From Adineta vaga (lineage: Eukaryota; Rotifera): 64,000 nucleotides of DNA. Position numbers and translations under genes: made by a program. Location of the stretch: positions 12,772,001 to 12,836,000 of the forward strand of contig CP075492.1 of NCBI GenBank assembly GCA_021613535.1, in the 5' to 3' direction. Positions 1-13,147 of the stretch are shown one piece after another (positions within the stretch are counted from its first letter, which is position 1; every line of letters starts with the position of its first letter). The notes under the pieces are model-generated. The model ran no database searches, was not told where the DNA came from, and saw only the letters and a list, made by a program, of their open reading frames with translations.

Positions 1-3000
1 TTCTTCTGCTTCAACTTTTTCTTTGCTTTTCTTGACTGGTGTCATTCCTTCGACAGCTTGTAATGTTTCTTCGGCACTACTAACTGGTGCTTGTACAGGT
101 AAGGACTAAATTGAACAAAAAATTCAAAATTTTACAAATGATATTTGTTCTCAACAAACTTCTGATTCGAGAGGAGCATCAGTTATTGCGGGAGTTTTTG
201 ATTCAGGAAAGGGAATTGATTGTACATGATGAATGATTTGAAATAGACGTGTATCGGATAGACGTAATTCTACACCTGGAATATTTCCAGCAACTTTCCA
301 ACTAAACAAACGAGACGTTTTTAAGAAAATTTGTTAATTAAAAACGAAAATCTTACGCTGGTAGAACAGCATCATCACTATAAAGACATTTTCCAACATC
401 TAATTCCAATTCCATCGGTTTAATTATATGTAAAGATGTATTCTTTTCTTTACGTGCATTTTCCCAACTTTCATCTAAATATCATATGATTTACAATAAC
501 TCACCGAATCTTTCCTATTTGGAAAAGAAATCAAAATGTTGAGAGATGTTCTTACTTCGATGAGCATAAATCAATTGAACATCTTCAAGTTTTAATTTAA
601 ATTGTGTATAGGATTTTTCTCGCGCTTCATCGATATCCTGCAAAAAGAAAACTCATGAATGAATGAATGAATGAGAAGATTTTCGGGTACATACTTTTGC
701 TTCTCTAATTGCATTTAATTCATTTTCCTTATCAATTGATGTTGTTCCTCGTTTTAATGTTAAATGACCGAGATCCATACAAATCAATGCTTGACCCCTG
801 AAATCGAAATAATAAGAAGAGAAAAAAAGAAAAGAATTGATTTTCTTACTCTTGATAAACTCCATTTTCTGGAAGAAGAAAATAGGATGATTGAATATCG
901 ATGTCAATATCTAAAACTTTGATTTTTTCAATATTATGTTTCATTAATATGTACGATCGATGTTTGACATCTGTATATGTTGAATATGCTACTTGTTTAA
1001 CACTGAAGAGAGAAGAAAAAGAACAAAAAATGCATTGATTTCAAACAAAAATAACTTACCCTTGTAGATTACGTTGTGTATCCTGTTCAAAACATTCGGC
1101 TAATTTATTAATAGTTGGCTAAATGAGAAGAAATCAATGTATAAAGATGGAATAGAAATGAAAGTATAAATCTCTTTACTGCATTATATTTGATTTCCAA
1201 AGATTGTGACACAACTTTGACACGATAATCACCAGATTTATCTAATGGATTTGTTTCAAATTCAATTTGTAATAGTTTTTTTTCAGTTGAAGTTGATACA
1301 CGATGAACAGGTTGTACAAGTACAGGACGATTTTCATTCGATATTGCCGTTTGCATCGCACCGGTTGCCATACCAACAACTTGAAATGAACCCAAATCAA
1401 CAAAAACACTAAATAAAGAAAAGTGAAAAACTGATTTTAAGATTATTTATGTTCAACATACGCAATAGCATTTGTTGCTGGTCGTCGTCGAAATACTAAA
1501 CCAGTGTCTGGTATAGTCGCTCGTGTAATAATTTTAAAGCTAAATGAAGTGAAAATAATTTCAATATATTATAAATAGAAAGAGAAAATGTATTTACTCT
1601 GTATCATTTTCGTTAGTTTTCGACCAAACATTAACATCAAGCATTTTCAGACGAATAGCTAAATCAATATCAATATACTAAACAAAATAAGGAGTAAATT
1701 GGAATTTCAATCAATAACAAGAGAAATCATTTACTGTATCAGGATATGTGGATGTTGATGTATCTTCTCCTTCGTAACCGATAGCATCATAAAATTTCTT
1801 CTTTTCTTCGGGAGACATTACTTGTTCTAAATCAAGATCTAAATAAAATCAAAAGAAAATGATAAAATTTTCGAGAAAAACAAGTCTCTAACTTGGATCA
1901 TCATTCGGTTTGTTTCCAGCCCACCAATTCGATACACCACCCCACCATGTTTTTGGTTCCTGTTCTTTCTTTTTACGTGCTTCTATTTCAGCATCACGAC
2001 GAAGATATGTTAAGTTGAAAACATCAAGTTTTTTTTCTAAATCCTATTTTATTCAAACTATATACTTAACAAAATAGGAATCTTCTCGAAATTACTTCAG
2101 CTCGTTGTTTTTTTTCAGCTGTTAATTTTCCTGTTAATTCTTGAATATGAATTGTACGATATTCTCTACAACGAGCTAAATGTGCTTTAATATTTTCCCA
2201 TTTATAGCAATCAAATCGTGGTCGAACTTCTTCATTTACAATTGCTTCATATGCATATTTCCAACTAAACAATTCTCTTCATCTTTGGATCAATCTTTCA
2301 ATCACGAAAAGACTTACTTTTGTCGACTTAATTTTTCTGTTTGATTAACTTTTCCACGATATTTTATATATTTTGATTTCACACTAAGATAATCTTGAAA
2401 TTCAAGTAAATCCAATACATCCAAGTACTAAAATCGAAGTTTGACAAACAAATATAAATGTTTCGAAAATTCTCCTTACTTGATTACGATTGATATTCAA
2501 ACTAATTTCATCTAAATCAACTTTAATATCAAACATTGGACGTTGAAAATTTTCTTGTCGCGGTTTCATTACTAAGACAACTTTTGTCATCACATTCAAT
2601 GGTCGAAGAACTACATAAAATTTATTGAAAAATTTGACTATTTAATCAAAGATTTGATTTACTATATGAAATATCATTCGGTACTTTTTGATTGTTCACA
2701 GCAATTCTTTCTCGTAGATTGTTCTATACGGAAGAGAAAAAAAACGTTCGCAGAAGAAAATGAGAAGAAATAGGATTTACAATAATATCATTTCGAGATA
2801 ATGTTGAGCGTGAAAGTGCATCTGTATTCCAATAGATTGAAAATGCACTTAATTCACCAAGCTAAACGAATAAATTAATCAGTCAGATTCATTTTCTGAA
2901 TAACATCATTGTGAATGTTTTACTTTATGAATCAATGGTGTATCTTCTTTCAGTATAGTCTGTTGCCAATCTGGAGTAGTTGTCTAAATAGAAGAAAGTG

Positions 3001-3896
3001 AATAATGTTGAATAAATTTCAAATTTCTACATGTAATTTAATATAATTAAGCGTAATTCCCAAAGCAAATGGATGATTAGGTTTTGTTGAACGATCTTCA
3101 TAGACAATATGAATATTTTGAATTGATAATTCCAAATTTCGTAAAATTTGTAATTGTATACGTTCCATATATGTATCGTTATTTTTCTCTTGGGTTTTAT
3201 TATTTTCTTTGAATGTAAAGAGATTCTAGATAAATATAAGAAAGCTTTTGTTTTCTCTTTCCCTACTTTCAGCTTCTTTTTCTTTCCGAAGTTCTTCAAC
3301 TTTATGAACTTCTTTCATTTTTGCTTCATGTTGTTCTTTTTCATCACGTTTAGCATCATATTCAACTTCTATTCGTTATCAGAATAAAAACACGTAGATT
3401 AATTATTCATTCGATTAACTATAAATTATAACGAACCAGTTTTAGGTACGACTAGAAGAAAAAGTCCATCGATTGTTGCTTTGGTTGGATGCGTATAGAT
3501 ATTTTTCCATGGGACTTGAAGAACTAATTTTTCTATAAAAGAAAGAAGAACAGTAAAACCACAATTACACATAGTATACAATCAAAATATTTCGTAACAT
3601 ACGAAGATAACCGACAGATATGGTAACCGGAAGATTTAAATCAGCCTTAAATTAAAATACAAAATTATTCTTATTGATATTTTTTATACAACATACGAGT
3701 GCATTCGGTTTGAGATAAAGATTTTCCAAAACAACATTACCTAAAAGTAAATTGTTTTTATTGTACCTAAGAACGTAAGTCATTCTTTGTACTTACCACT
3801 CCATAAATCAATTTTGAGTTTTTTTGTATCTAAATTTTCAAGATAATCACCCAAATATCGATCCAATAAATAGCCCACTATATTTTCGAAAACCAT
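1..3896 (-). CDS. VPS13: VPS13-family lipid-transfer protein, N-terminal part (runs off left edge)
   Basis: VPS13 proteins are long rod-shaped bridges that move phospholipids between membranes at contact sites. The first exon, starting with ATG at 3896, encodes the canonical chorein N-terminus (MVFENIVGYLLDRYLGDYLE, then a K-K-L-K-I-D-L-W segment). Later exons give the family's LKPNAL, PWKNIYT and LFLLVVP stretches. A further exon has the Trp-rich KTWWGGVSNWW segment that is typical of the VPS13A/C branch. About 20 short exons are separated by introns of roughly 50 nt, each with clear GTAAG-like donors and AG acceptors on the minus strand. The remaining C-terminal part (VAB, DH-like and PH regions) lies beyond position 1. 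Assignment to VPS13A, C or D within the family is uncertain, with an A/C type favoured. The identity as VPS13 is secure from the N-terminal match. Confidence 0.93.
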
Positions 3897-4568
3897 TTTA
3901 CTACCGTTTTGAAAAAAACGGGTAAAAAATTATGAATGATAACGAATATTTTATCTTAAATAACTAAGTTGTACTTGATATATCAAAGAATAGGAAAATG
4001 AATGTTTGAGACAGTTAGTCCGATAAAAAAGAACAGATAACTATCAGATGAATCATACGTGAACGATATATCTTCTTCTTCTTATGTCGAATATTCTAAC
4101 CAATAAACGAGAAGTATTGATCTCAGAAAATGTCCTTATGCAACCGAGTTCGATTGAGATCAGATATTTGAATGATTGAAATTGAATTTAATCGTATTTA
4201 TTAATGTTTACAACGCATTTATGCACTTTTGCCAAAATACCAATGTTTGCCAAATAGCAGAACGAAAAAGCAATGAAGAAAAAAGTTTTACCTTGAAAAT
4301 CTTTTCGTCGTCGTTCTAGATGCGACTTCTATCGAGCGCGCATTGCTATATAGAGAATGTATTATTTCATCAAAACATCAGATATAACGACAAATTCTAG
4401 TCTATGTTAACTTTTATAAACGTGAGGTTTTTCAATTTGTTCTACAGATGAATAAAGAATGGCTTTCTTCAATAGTTTATTTATTCATGTGCCTTGAAAA
4501 GGAAAAGGAAACAATTTACACAAAAAAAATAGCAAAAAAAAACATTGATTCTCGCGTTGTCTTCAATT
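3897..4568. other. Intergenic, VPS13 5' side to fibrinogen-gene 3' side
   Basis: This is AT-rich sequence between the start of the VPS13 gene and the stop codon of the fibrinogen-domain gene, both on the minus strand. It must hold the VPS13 promoter and the 3' UTR of its neighbour. No ORF, repeat or RNA gene was recognised. Confidence 0.6.
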
Positions 4569-6034
4569 TTATGAGAGCATTTCAGTATTAAAACCAACTG
4601 GTCTCACTTTCATTTCACATGTTTTTAATGAATATTTCGCACCTAACCAATTATTCCAAAAAACACCTGTAGCAGTTGAATCATTTCCACGTAGATAAAG
4701 TCCATTCAAATTTGCTAATGTGCAACCTGTATGCCACCATCCAGCTTTATAATTTTCTGCACATTGACTTGACATGGATTGATCATTATCTTGATCTCGT
4801 GTTGTGAAACGCATGCCACGATTGTATGATAACGAATCTCCGCCAGTTGATGTTGTCAAATAACGACCTAGATTTAATGTATATTTTGTTTGTTCATTCG
4901 TAATGAAAAACCATTCATAATCAACAAAACGGGATTGATCGCTGAAATCTTCCATATCAATATGAAGACGGTATTCATCTTGATTTGTTAATGTATGAAT
5001 TTTTTCATTTCCAAGCCAAAAATCACGTGTTAAATCACCAAAACCACGTCGATATGATGACCAGGTAACAAAAAAATTTGATTGTTGACTATAATCACCA
5101 CGACGTTGAATTATTGTCCAACCACCACCATCTGTATCCATGTCACATAAGACACGAAATGGTTTTGGACTTGTTCGAGGCCTTATCAATGGTAGAAGAA
5201 GAAGAAGAAGAAGACAAGTTCTCTTTCTTTCTAGAAAGATCTATTCAAAATCAACTTACCAGATTTCATATATTCCACTTGTTCGTTTTCCAGCTAAATA
5301 AACTTCACTACAATCAACAAATGCATATTCACGTGCAGCTGCAGCTCGTGCACATGGACTCGTTGTTAAATCATCGTCTGAACTACTCATTGATGGTGTT
5401 GAACTTGTTGTAAGACCATTATTTGGAGTAGAATTCGGTACAATAAATGTTGACGAAGATGACACTAGAATAGCTTGTTCAGGCATTGGTGATAAAGATG
5501 AACTTGTTGTACTTGTAGTCGTTGTTTCTATTTCAAACAAAAACATAATCAACTTACGATATATATATATATATATAGATTATATAAAATATATACCAGT
5601 ACTTGTCGTTGTTGTTTCACATACATCTTCACATACTAATCCAGTAATAGTACATGTACATACTACATGAATTAAATTGATTGCTAATAATGGATTTTAA
5701 AATTTTCATTCCTCTTTTACCTTTACAAGAATTTGCATTTGAACGAAATTTACCATTAACAGGTATTTCAACTGAAAAAATATCAACATGAAAATAAATG
5801 ACTAGACGAAAAAAAGAAAGTAAACTTACGTCGACCATCATCAGTTTTACATACTGGTTCATCAGGTAGTTTACCATTTGCAATTAATACGAGACCTAAA
5901 ATAATCTTCTATAATCAATATTCAATATTAATTTACATACTTGTTCCATTGTTATTGAATGGAAATGGAGGTGCCGTATTGACATATAATATTGTCAAAC
6001 AAAGAACGAATAGAATTGAAAACATAGTCATCAT
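4569..6034 (-). CDS. Secreted fibrinogen-related (FReD) protein, ficolin/tenascin-like
   Basis: This is a six-exon gene: 6034-5941, 5895-5830, 5771-5721, 5662-5597, 5527-5260 and 5181-4569. The joined length is 1158 nt, giving 385 residues. The start MMTMFSILFVLCLTILYVNT is a signal peptide. Residues 45-85 hold a small cysteine-rich segment with spacing like half a von Willebrand C module (KVCTCTITGLVCEDVC). A Ser/Thr-rich mucin-like linker follows to about residue 155. The last 220 residues are a fibrinogen C-terminal domain. They include the diagnostic CDMDTDGGGWTIIQRR, FWLGNEKIH and AGWWHTGCTLANLNG, where ficolins usually read W-x-x-x-C-x-x-x-N-L-N-G. Such proteins are extracellular lectins or matrix ligands. 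The calcium-site and disulphide cysteines appear to be present. The exact ligand cannot be inferred. Confidence 0.92.
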
Positions 6035-6613
6035 TCTCAAGAATGTTGATACAAGGAATAAGAATATATAGAGAAATACTGTCTGTTGTCTATGTATATA
6101 TATATATATATATATATATTGTAAGAGATAAATAGTAGATGGGATAGGAGAAGGACACTTTTTGCAACGAGAAGATCGTCGTAAAAGGAAAGATGATACA
6201 GAGAAGAGCTGCTGATCTATAACATACACATATACACACGTGCTTGTACGGTAAAGGTCGAGGCTAATATTCTTTAGTGTACGAACGATTAGGTCTAATG
6301 AGAAAGAATTTTCATTTCCATAACGGAAAAAAATATTTAACGATAATGACGAACAACTGCCACTTATGCGTGTGTCAAAAAACTATTACAAAACAAGAAA
6401 ATACTTGGTGTTTGCATCCAGGCATTTACAATAACGACAGATAATCATCGTTTTACGTCAACAATCTATAAACATATATTAATTGAGTGCTGAATACATT
6501 ATCAACAAAGGTCTCTTCAATGATTGATTATCATCACTTCAGTTATTTATGTTTTTTTTCTCGATATTTTATGTTCTATTCGTACAAAAAAGAAAAGAAA
6601 AGAAAAGAAAAGT
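6035..6613. other. Intergenic with (TA)n tract
   Basis: Upstream region of the fibrinogen-domain gene and 3' flank of the reductase gene. It contains a (TA)n microsatellite at about 6095-6119 and an (AAAAG)n stretch at about 6590-6612, just downstream of the reductase stop codon. No further genes were seen. Confidence 0.6.
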
Positions 6614-7730
6614 TTAAACATCATCAGCAATTTGAATAACGGCTTTGCCAAAGTTATTTCCACGAAAGATTCCAATAATTGCTTCAGGTGCTTTTTCTAA
6701 GCCTTTTGTAACATCTTCTTTAATTTTAATTTCACCACCAACAATCCATTTGGGAAGTTTCGAATAAAAATCTTTGAAAAAATTAGGATCACTAAATTTA
6801 TCGGATACAATGAAACCTTGAAGTTTAAGTCGTTTTCCAACAACGAGGAAAAGATTACGAATACCATGAGCATCACGTTCATTGTATTGTGAAATCATTC
6901 CACATTCAACAAATCGAGCATGATCAGCAGCAGCATCAAGTGCTGCTTCTAATTGATCACCACCAACATTATCAAAATAGATATTTAATGGATTAAATTT
7001 TGCAAGTTCAGCTTTAACATCAGCTGTTTTATAATTAAATGCATGATCAAAATTTAATTCTTCTTTAAGCCATTTTACTTTATCGTCTGAACCAGCGGAT
7101 CCAATAACTATTAAACCTTCGCGTTTAGCTAGAAAAGAAAATCAATAGAATACATTTTCATAACTAACTAATCAAATCCTTCTTACCGAGTTGTCCAACA
7201 ATTTGACCAACAGCACCTGATGCTCCAGTAACAAATATTGTATCACCTTTCTTAGGTTCTCCGATATCATAAAAACCATGATAAGCTGTTTGACCAGGCA
7301 TTCCAGCTGCTCCAACCCATGTAGTTAATGGTATACCGATTTTAAGTTCTGCTTCACTCAAAACTCGAATAGTATCAGTTGCAGCTTTTGGATGAACACT
7401 ATATTCTTCATAAGAACCCATTCCATAAACATATTGACCAACGGTAAATCTGGAATTATCAGATTTCACAACTTTTCCGACAAAAAAATTGACTAATGGT
7501 TCATTTAATTTAAATGCGGGTGTATAACTTTTTTGATTGGCATCTCTCATTCGACCACGCATATATGGATCGATAGAAATGACAAGATTTTTTGTTACAA
7601 TACCACCTTGAGGATCCACAGTATCGATATCAATTGTTCGATCTTGAACATATTTAAGATGTTTACCAGCTTCGGGATATCCGGACGGAACTTCAGCAAA
7701 AATAACTGCAGCGTTTCGAATAGGAGCCAT
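6614..7730 (-). CDS. PTGR1: NADP-dependent prostaglandin/2-alkenal reductase (MDR superfamily)
   Basis: Two exons (7730-7187 and 7128-6614) join to 1059 nt and 352 residues, the usual length for prostaglandin reductase 1 / leukotriene B4 12-hydroxydehydrogenase. The N-terminal half has the family motif SIDPYMRGRM and the catalytic-domain segment GQTAYHGFYDIGEPKKGDT. The Rossmann nucleotide-binding motif VTGASGAVGQIVGQLAK spans the splice junction. It is followed by VIGSAGSDDKVKWL and by YFDNVGGDQLEAAL near residue 250. These enzymes reduce alpha,beta-unsaturated carbonyls, such as oxidised eicosanoids and alkenals, with NADPH in the cytosol. Zinc-ligand cysteines of classical alcohol dehydrogenases are absent, as expected for this family. 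The choice between PTGR1, PTGR2 and plant-type alkenal reductase is not certain. Confidence 0.88.
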
Positions 7731-8579
7731 TGTTTTACTAAAAAAAAGATTGATTATGATAAAATTTCTATGTTGGTTATATGTATATATATACTGATAG
7801 ATATGTCTATGATCATCGTGACTAAGCACAATAACATGAAAGAAAGAAAGAAAGAAAGAAATATCTTTGCTTTCTGCACATGTCATCCACACAGTGGCGT
7901 GCCATAACGTACTTTAGTTTCACAAAGTATATACAATAGCTTTACCTATAAGTAAACATTAGGATAATTTACTGTGCTGTTATAATCTTGAAAAATAAAA
8001 AAAAAGATGCGATCACCTTATGCTCTACATTTACAGGAGAAAAAACAAATGCCTTGATAAAATGCTTTCTATCATTGGTTAAAAGTTAAACCATTATATA
8101 GATAAAAGTAAGGTAATAAAATCGTTGAAAAAAGACGAGATAAATTCAATCCATGTGTCAATCTTTTGATTTAAGATCGAGGGAAAATTTAATGGCATCA
8201 ATTGTATAGTGTTCTGAATCTTTATGAGAATTATATAATCTCAATGAAAATGAAATTGATGTCTATATGTATGTCTTTAATAATCCTGATAAGGTATGAA
8301 TATATATTGTAGAATAGAAATTTTTTTAAACATAATTTTTCTCGATTCATTGATTAGCATCGGAGTTTACACTCACGAAATCAAGTCGGGTATATATTGT
8401 ACGAAGATTTTTCACATGCTCTAATTGATGATAAAATACGCGAAACCATCTAGCGTCATCTATCCCATGTTTCTCTTCATTTGTTCATTGACTATCACTA
8501 ATAAAATAAGAAGTTTCTTTAACGTACATCCATACCTACCTACTTACAAATCGAATAGTAAATCTAACACCATTTCCCA
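7731..8579. other. Divergent intergenic region
   Basis: This 850-bp region lies between the starts of two divergent genes, the reductase on the minus strand and the PPR-DYW gene on the plus strand, so it carries both promoters. There is a short (GAAA)n repeat at about 7839-7860. No additional coding sequence was recognised. Confidence 0.6.
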
Positions 8580-10906
8580 ATGTTGTCTCATCGTTTATCC
8601 TTTCTTCGACGATTTTCATCTTCAATTATTCTCTGGAATCAAACTCAAATCAATCTTAAACCTCAAACTTTTCTTTCACATTCAAAAGAACTATACAATT
8701 GGAATGTAGCTATGACAGAATCGAATAAACATAAAACACCGAAAAATACTCTTCTATTATTTGATCAATTAATCAATCAACATCCGAATATCATTCCCAA
8801 TTTCATTACCTATCTTCTTGCATTAAGTGCATGTATACGTTTAGGAAATTTACATGAAGGAAAACGTATTCATGAATATATTCGACAAAAATGGTCAACA
8901 ACTGTTGAAAGTAATGAAGAAATTAAAGTTCATACATGTCTTATGCAATTATATGCTACATGTGGTGATCTTAAAACTGGTACATAATAGTTTTAGTTAA
9001 AGATTATATCGATTGTATTCTTTTATTTATTTCAGCTGAAGAAATTTTCCTCGAAGAACAACTTAGTCAACATATTATTGCTGTAAATATTCTCATCAAA
9101 GGTTATATTATCAATAAACAAGTATTAAAAGCTGTGAAACTTGCGGAAAATTTACAAAAAAATCAAAGAAATATTGTTACATTTTTATTATGGGCAAATG
9201 CTATAGCACAAATTGGTGATATTCAATTAGCTGATCAAATTCATATGGAATTAAAAAATCTATCAACATCAACGAAAGATTTCTTTGCCAATGATCGAAG
9301 ATTAATCAATGCATTACTTGATGTAAGTTCTTTCTAATCGAATCTATTGTATAGTTATTATGCATCATTTATAGATGGATGGAAAATGTGGAAATATCGT
9401 TCGAATGGAAGAAACATTTAAAAATTTGAAAGAACCAGATATTATCTCATTTACTACATTGGCTAAATCGTATATTGTTAATGTATATTTCATGTTCTTG
9501 GAAATTATCATCAAATCATTTAATATCTTTTTCTTTTCTAGAATTTACCGATGAAAACATTGGCTATTTATGATTATTTAAAACAAACGAATCAAATTAG
9601 TAATGATCAAGTGATTTATTTAGTTGCATCAAATGCAGCTGGTAAATTAGGTTTAATCTCTCGAGCTCGTTCTATTCATAATGATATTAAAACAGCTGGA
9701 ATAGCTTATGAAACCAATGAAAAAATTCTCAATACATTGTAAAGTAATATATCAATCAAAAGAATTTGTTTGTGACTTTATTCATTTTAGAATGGATACA
9801 TATGGTAAATGTGGAGATTTAAATGCAGCAAGAGATATATTTAATCAATTTAAAATTCAATCTAAACCAAGTATTTCATCTATGAGTATGTTGAGAATTT
9901 GATTCGAATGAAATGAAAAAGAATCGTTGTTTTTTGTATAGTTAATATCTATGGAATTAATTCTCAAGCATTAGAAGCTGTTGCTTTATATTATCAAACG
10001 AAAGATAAATTAACAGGAAATATACAATCAATATTGATTAGTGTTTTGACTGCTTGTGCTCATGGTGGATTAGTTGAAGAAGCACGAAAGATATTTGATG
10101 AAATTCCTGACGATAAACGATCGATTAAAATATGGAATGCACTTGTAAGTAAATATTCAAATAGTTCTTTTTTTGAATAATTGAAATTTTCGACATAGAT
10201 TGATGTTTATGGTCGAGCAGGTCAATTATCTGAAGCATATTCATTAATTCATCAATTCGAAAAAATACATTCTCGTGCACCTGTTCTCTATATTTCTCTC
10301 CTAGCTGCTTGTCGTATACATAGGAATGCAGTATTAGCAATGGAAATTCATAATGAATTATTTGAATCAAATACTTTCCTAACTGATGATCAACGTTCAG
10401 CTATTGTTGTATTAACTGCAAATGTTCATGCGGCTATTGGTGATCATAATCGTTCATTCATTCTTCGACAAAATCTCTATCGTGATAAAATACCTAAATA
10501 TGCAGGTGTAACTTGGACAGATATCAATGGAATTATACATGAATTCTATGCTCAAGATGTACGACATCCTCGTTCAAAAGAAATCTATGAACAATTAGAA
10601 GTTGTACATGAACAATTAAATCAATTCGGTTATCAACCAAATGTAAGTGTGTTAACAAAAGAAGAAAATAATATTGAATGGAGTATTTATGGACATTCCG
10701 AACGATTAGCTATTGCATTAAATTTAATCTCAACATCACCAGGAACAACAATACAATTAACAAAAAATTTACGAATGTGTATCGATTGTCATGAAGTAAC
10801 GAAATTAATTGCTCGATTGACACAACGAGAAATTATCGTTCGAGATCGATTAAGAATACATTTGTTTACAAAAGATGGTCGATGTTCATGTAATGATCAT
10901 TTTTGA
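8580..10906 (+). CDS. Pentatricopeptide-repeat protein with C-terminal DYW-type cytidine deaminase domain
   Basis: Seven exons (8580-8979, 9036-9322, 9375-9482, 9542-9738, 9791-9885, 9942-10144, 10199-10906) join to 1998 nt and 665 residues. The basic, Ser/Arg-rich start (MLSHRLSFLRRFSSS) looks like a mitochondrial targeting peptide. Residues about 60-450 are degenerate PPR units, for example ALIDVYGRAGQLSEAYSL. E and E+ motifs follow (VTWTDINGIIHEFYAQDVRHP). The C-terminal DYW deaminase has its zinc and catalytic elements intact: H-S-E in YGHSERLAIALNLI, the C-x-x-C of LRMCIDCHEVTKLIA, and a final C-S-C. The terminal tripeptide is DHF instead of plant DYW. In plants these proteins bind organelle RNA and edit C to U. 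Bdelloid rotifers are a reported non-plant lineage with them, usually explained by gene transfer. Having seven spliced exons shows it is settled in the genome. An editing role here is inferred. Confidence 0.93.
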
Positions 10907-11376
10907 ATTAATAAAAACAAAATTTGATAACTACGAATTAGATAGATTTTTATTGAGTTAACACGCTATCTTGTCCTAAATTTTGTTGAGAAATCTTATC
11001 ATTTGGAAATTAACATAGAGGTTACATTGTTTTTTTCTTTCTTATAGATAAGCCATGTTCTTGATAATTCAACATTCAAAAAACGTTCTCTTGAGCCAAA
11101 TATTCATGATTAAGTCCATACTTCACTTGATAATACATATTCATTTAGTATATTTTTAAGCGAAACAAAAACAGATGTGTTCTTATCTTAGTCTTAGTCA
11201 TGAATTTATTAACATACGCAATACGTACATATTCATATTTGGTTCTTATTCTAGTCTTCTAGTCTATATTCCATGTCAATATGGTATGAAATTTTGCTGT
11301 TTAGGGATAAGACTAAGTCATCCAGAAGAACAAAATCTTGTTTTCATTTATATACAAGCAAAACAAAAAGATTAAT
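10907..11376. other. Convergent intergenic region
   Basis: Short 3'-to-3' spacer between the PPR-DYW gene (plus) and the IP3 3-kinase gene (minus). It should contain both polyadenylation regions. An AATAAA-like hexamer (AATTAATAAAAAC) occurs just after the PPR stop codon. No other gene was seen. Confidence 0.55.
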
Positions 11377-13147
11377 TTAGAGTTCTAATTCATAGATTAT
11401 TTCTTGAAATAAAGATATTAAGTTATCTAAACCAATGAGATATCCATCTTCATGTAAACCACGTATCCATGGTTTCAAATGTGTAATATGAATATTTTCA
11501 GGTAATGAACGTGTCTTTCCAAAATCAATCATCGAAATGGAAGTTTTATTTCCATCATGAACAAATAAAAGTGATGAACCGATTAACTATTCGAAAGATA
11601 AATATCAGATTTAATAAAAAAAAATCTTTTCGTTTGAAACAAACCTCGTGAGTTTGAAAGAAATTTGAACGAAGACATGCTGAACGTAGATCAAGTAGAC
11701 GTCGAAGATATTCATTCTAAAAAAAAAGAAAAAGATTCATTCTACTAACGAAAATTCATTGCTGAAATCTTACAGCACGTGTTGTTGAATCAGCGATGAA
11801 TTCACTTAATTGTTTTTTAACATCATCACGTTCTTTAATACGTTGAAATTCTTTCGACATTAAACCACGAGATTTCTAATAAAAAAACAAACAAATCTAA
11901 ATGGTTAAAATTTCTTCTATCAATTTTATCTTTTACTTTGATTGCTTCAATACGAAAACCTAAATCTTGACTTGAACTAATACTTTCTCTCCATAACATA
12001 TATCTTGGTTTAAGAATTTTTCCTTCTTCATGTTCTTTCTCAGTTGGAGCTGATGGATCAATTGCAATCATTTTATTGTATAAATCCTAAAGAACATAGT
12101 TTTCGTTCATATTGATTCAAATGTAAACTTTCTTACAGCACGTGGTTTTGGATCACGTTCAGATTTTTCCAATTCTTCTTCTAAATACGTTCGTACACCT
12201 ATTTTACAATCCATAATGCATGGTTCATGAAATGAAGCTAATAAATCTTCCATTTCAATAAACAATTTGCCTTCATCATCTTGAATTGTTCCATTATATT
12301 TTGGTACAAAATCTTTTAAAATATCATTTTTTAATAATTCACAACAATGTCGTTCATGTTCACATAATGCTTTCATTACATAACCATCATGAATACCTTC
12401 TTTGAATGTTCCTTTAAAAAGCAAGAAATGATATTTAAAGAAAAAGTTCAAAAGCAACAATGTCAATTACCAGGATGACCAACTAATTGTATCCATTCAT
12501 AACGTAATTTTTTTGTTCGAGTAAATGTTAGTAATGATGTGACAACTTTCGAACAAGCTTTCCATCGAGGAGATGTCTGAATAGAATAAAATAAAAACAT
12601 GATTATTTTTAAAAAAAATTGTTCATACTTTTTTCACACGCTCGTCAGAATAACATGGATCAAAAAGTGATGATGTCGATGATGGTAAATCATTGGAGTT
12701 TAATCCTTGCCAAATATCAACTAATTTATTTCGTTTTAAATGAGTATGTTTTGGTGACGAACAACTTAATGATCGTGAATAAGGATAATATTGTGAAGAA
12801 GAGAAGAAATCTTTGGATGGTGAGGATGTTAATGTTGCTGTCATTTCTTCTTTTGTGTTATTATCACATAGATTTGAATGATGTTCGTCTATATGTATTG
12901 ATGTTTGTGTAGTTATATCACGTCGACGTTTTGGTTTATGCAAATGAGAATATTTTGAAAATGCAACTGAAAGTGACGACAGATTGCATCTAATTTTTGT
13001 TCGAAAAGACCTATCTTCTGTATTTGAATATGATCGTGATTTAACTGGGATAGAACTTGTTGATGTTACAGATGGAACACTTAACTGTACTGTCGCATGA
13101 AAAATGACATCACTAATTGAATTTTTCTGCGCATCGATTTTCGACAT
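11377..13147 (-). CDS. ITPK: Inositol-1,4,5-trisphosphate 3-kinase
   Basis: Seven exons (13147-12629, 12576-12471, 12411-12137, 12086-11937, 11875-11774, 11716-11645, 11586-11377) join to 1434 nt and 477 residues. The first 175 residues are Ser-rich and low in conservation, as in vertebrate ITPKs. The catalytic domain is textbook: WIQLVGHPG, the PxxxDxKxG signature as PCIMDCKIGVRTYLEEE, then APTEKEHEEG, KPRYMLWRESISS, IGSSLLFVHD and the metal-binding SMIDFGKT, ending with EDGYLIGLDNLISLF. The enzyme phosphorylates IP3 to IP4 and so ends calcium release and feeds higher inositol phosphates. A calmodulin-binding helix is typical of the family but I could not place one confidently. The symbol is given at family level only. 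Confidence 0.93.
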
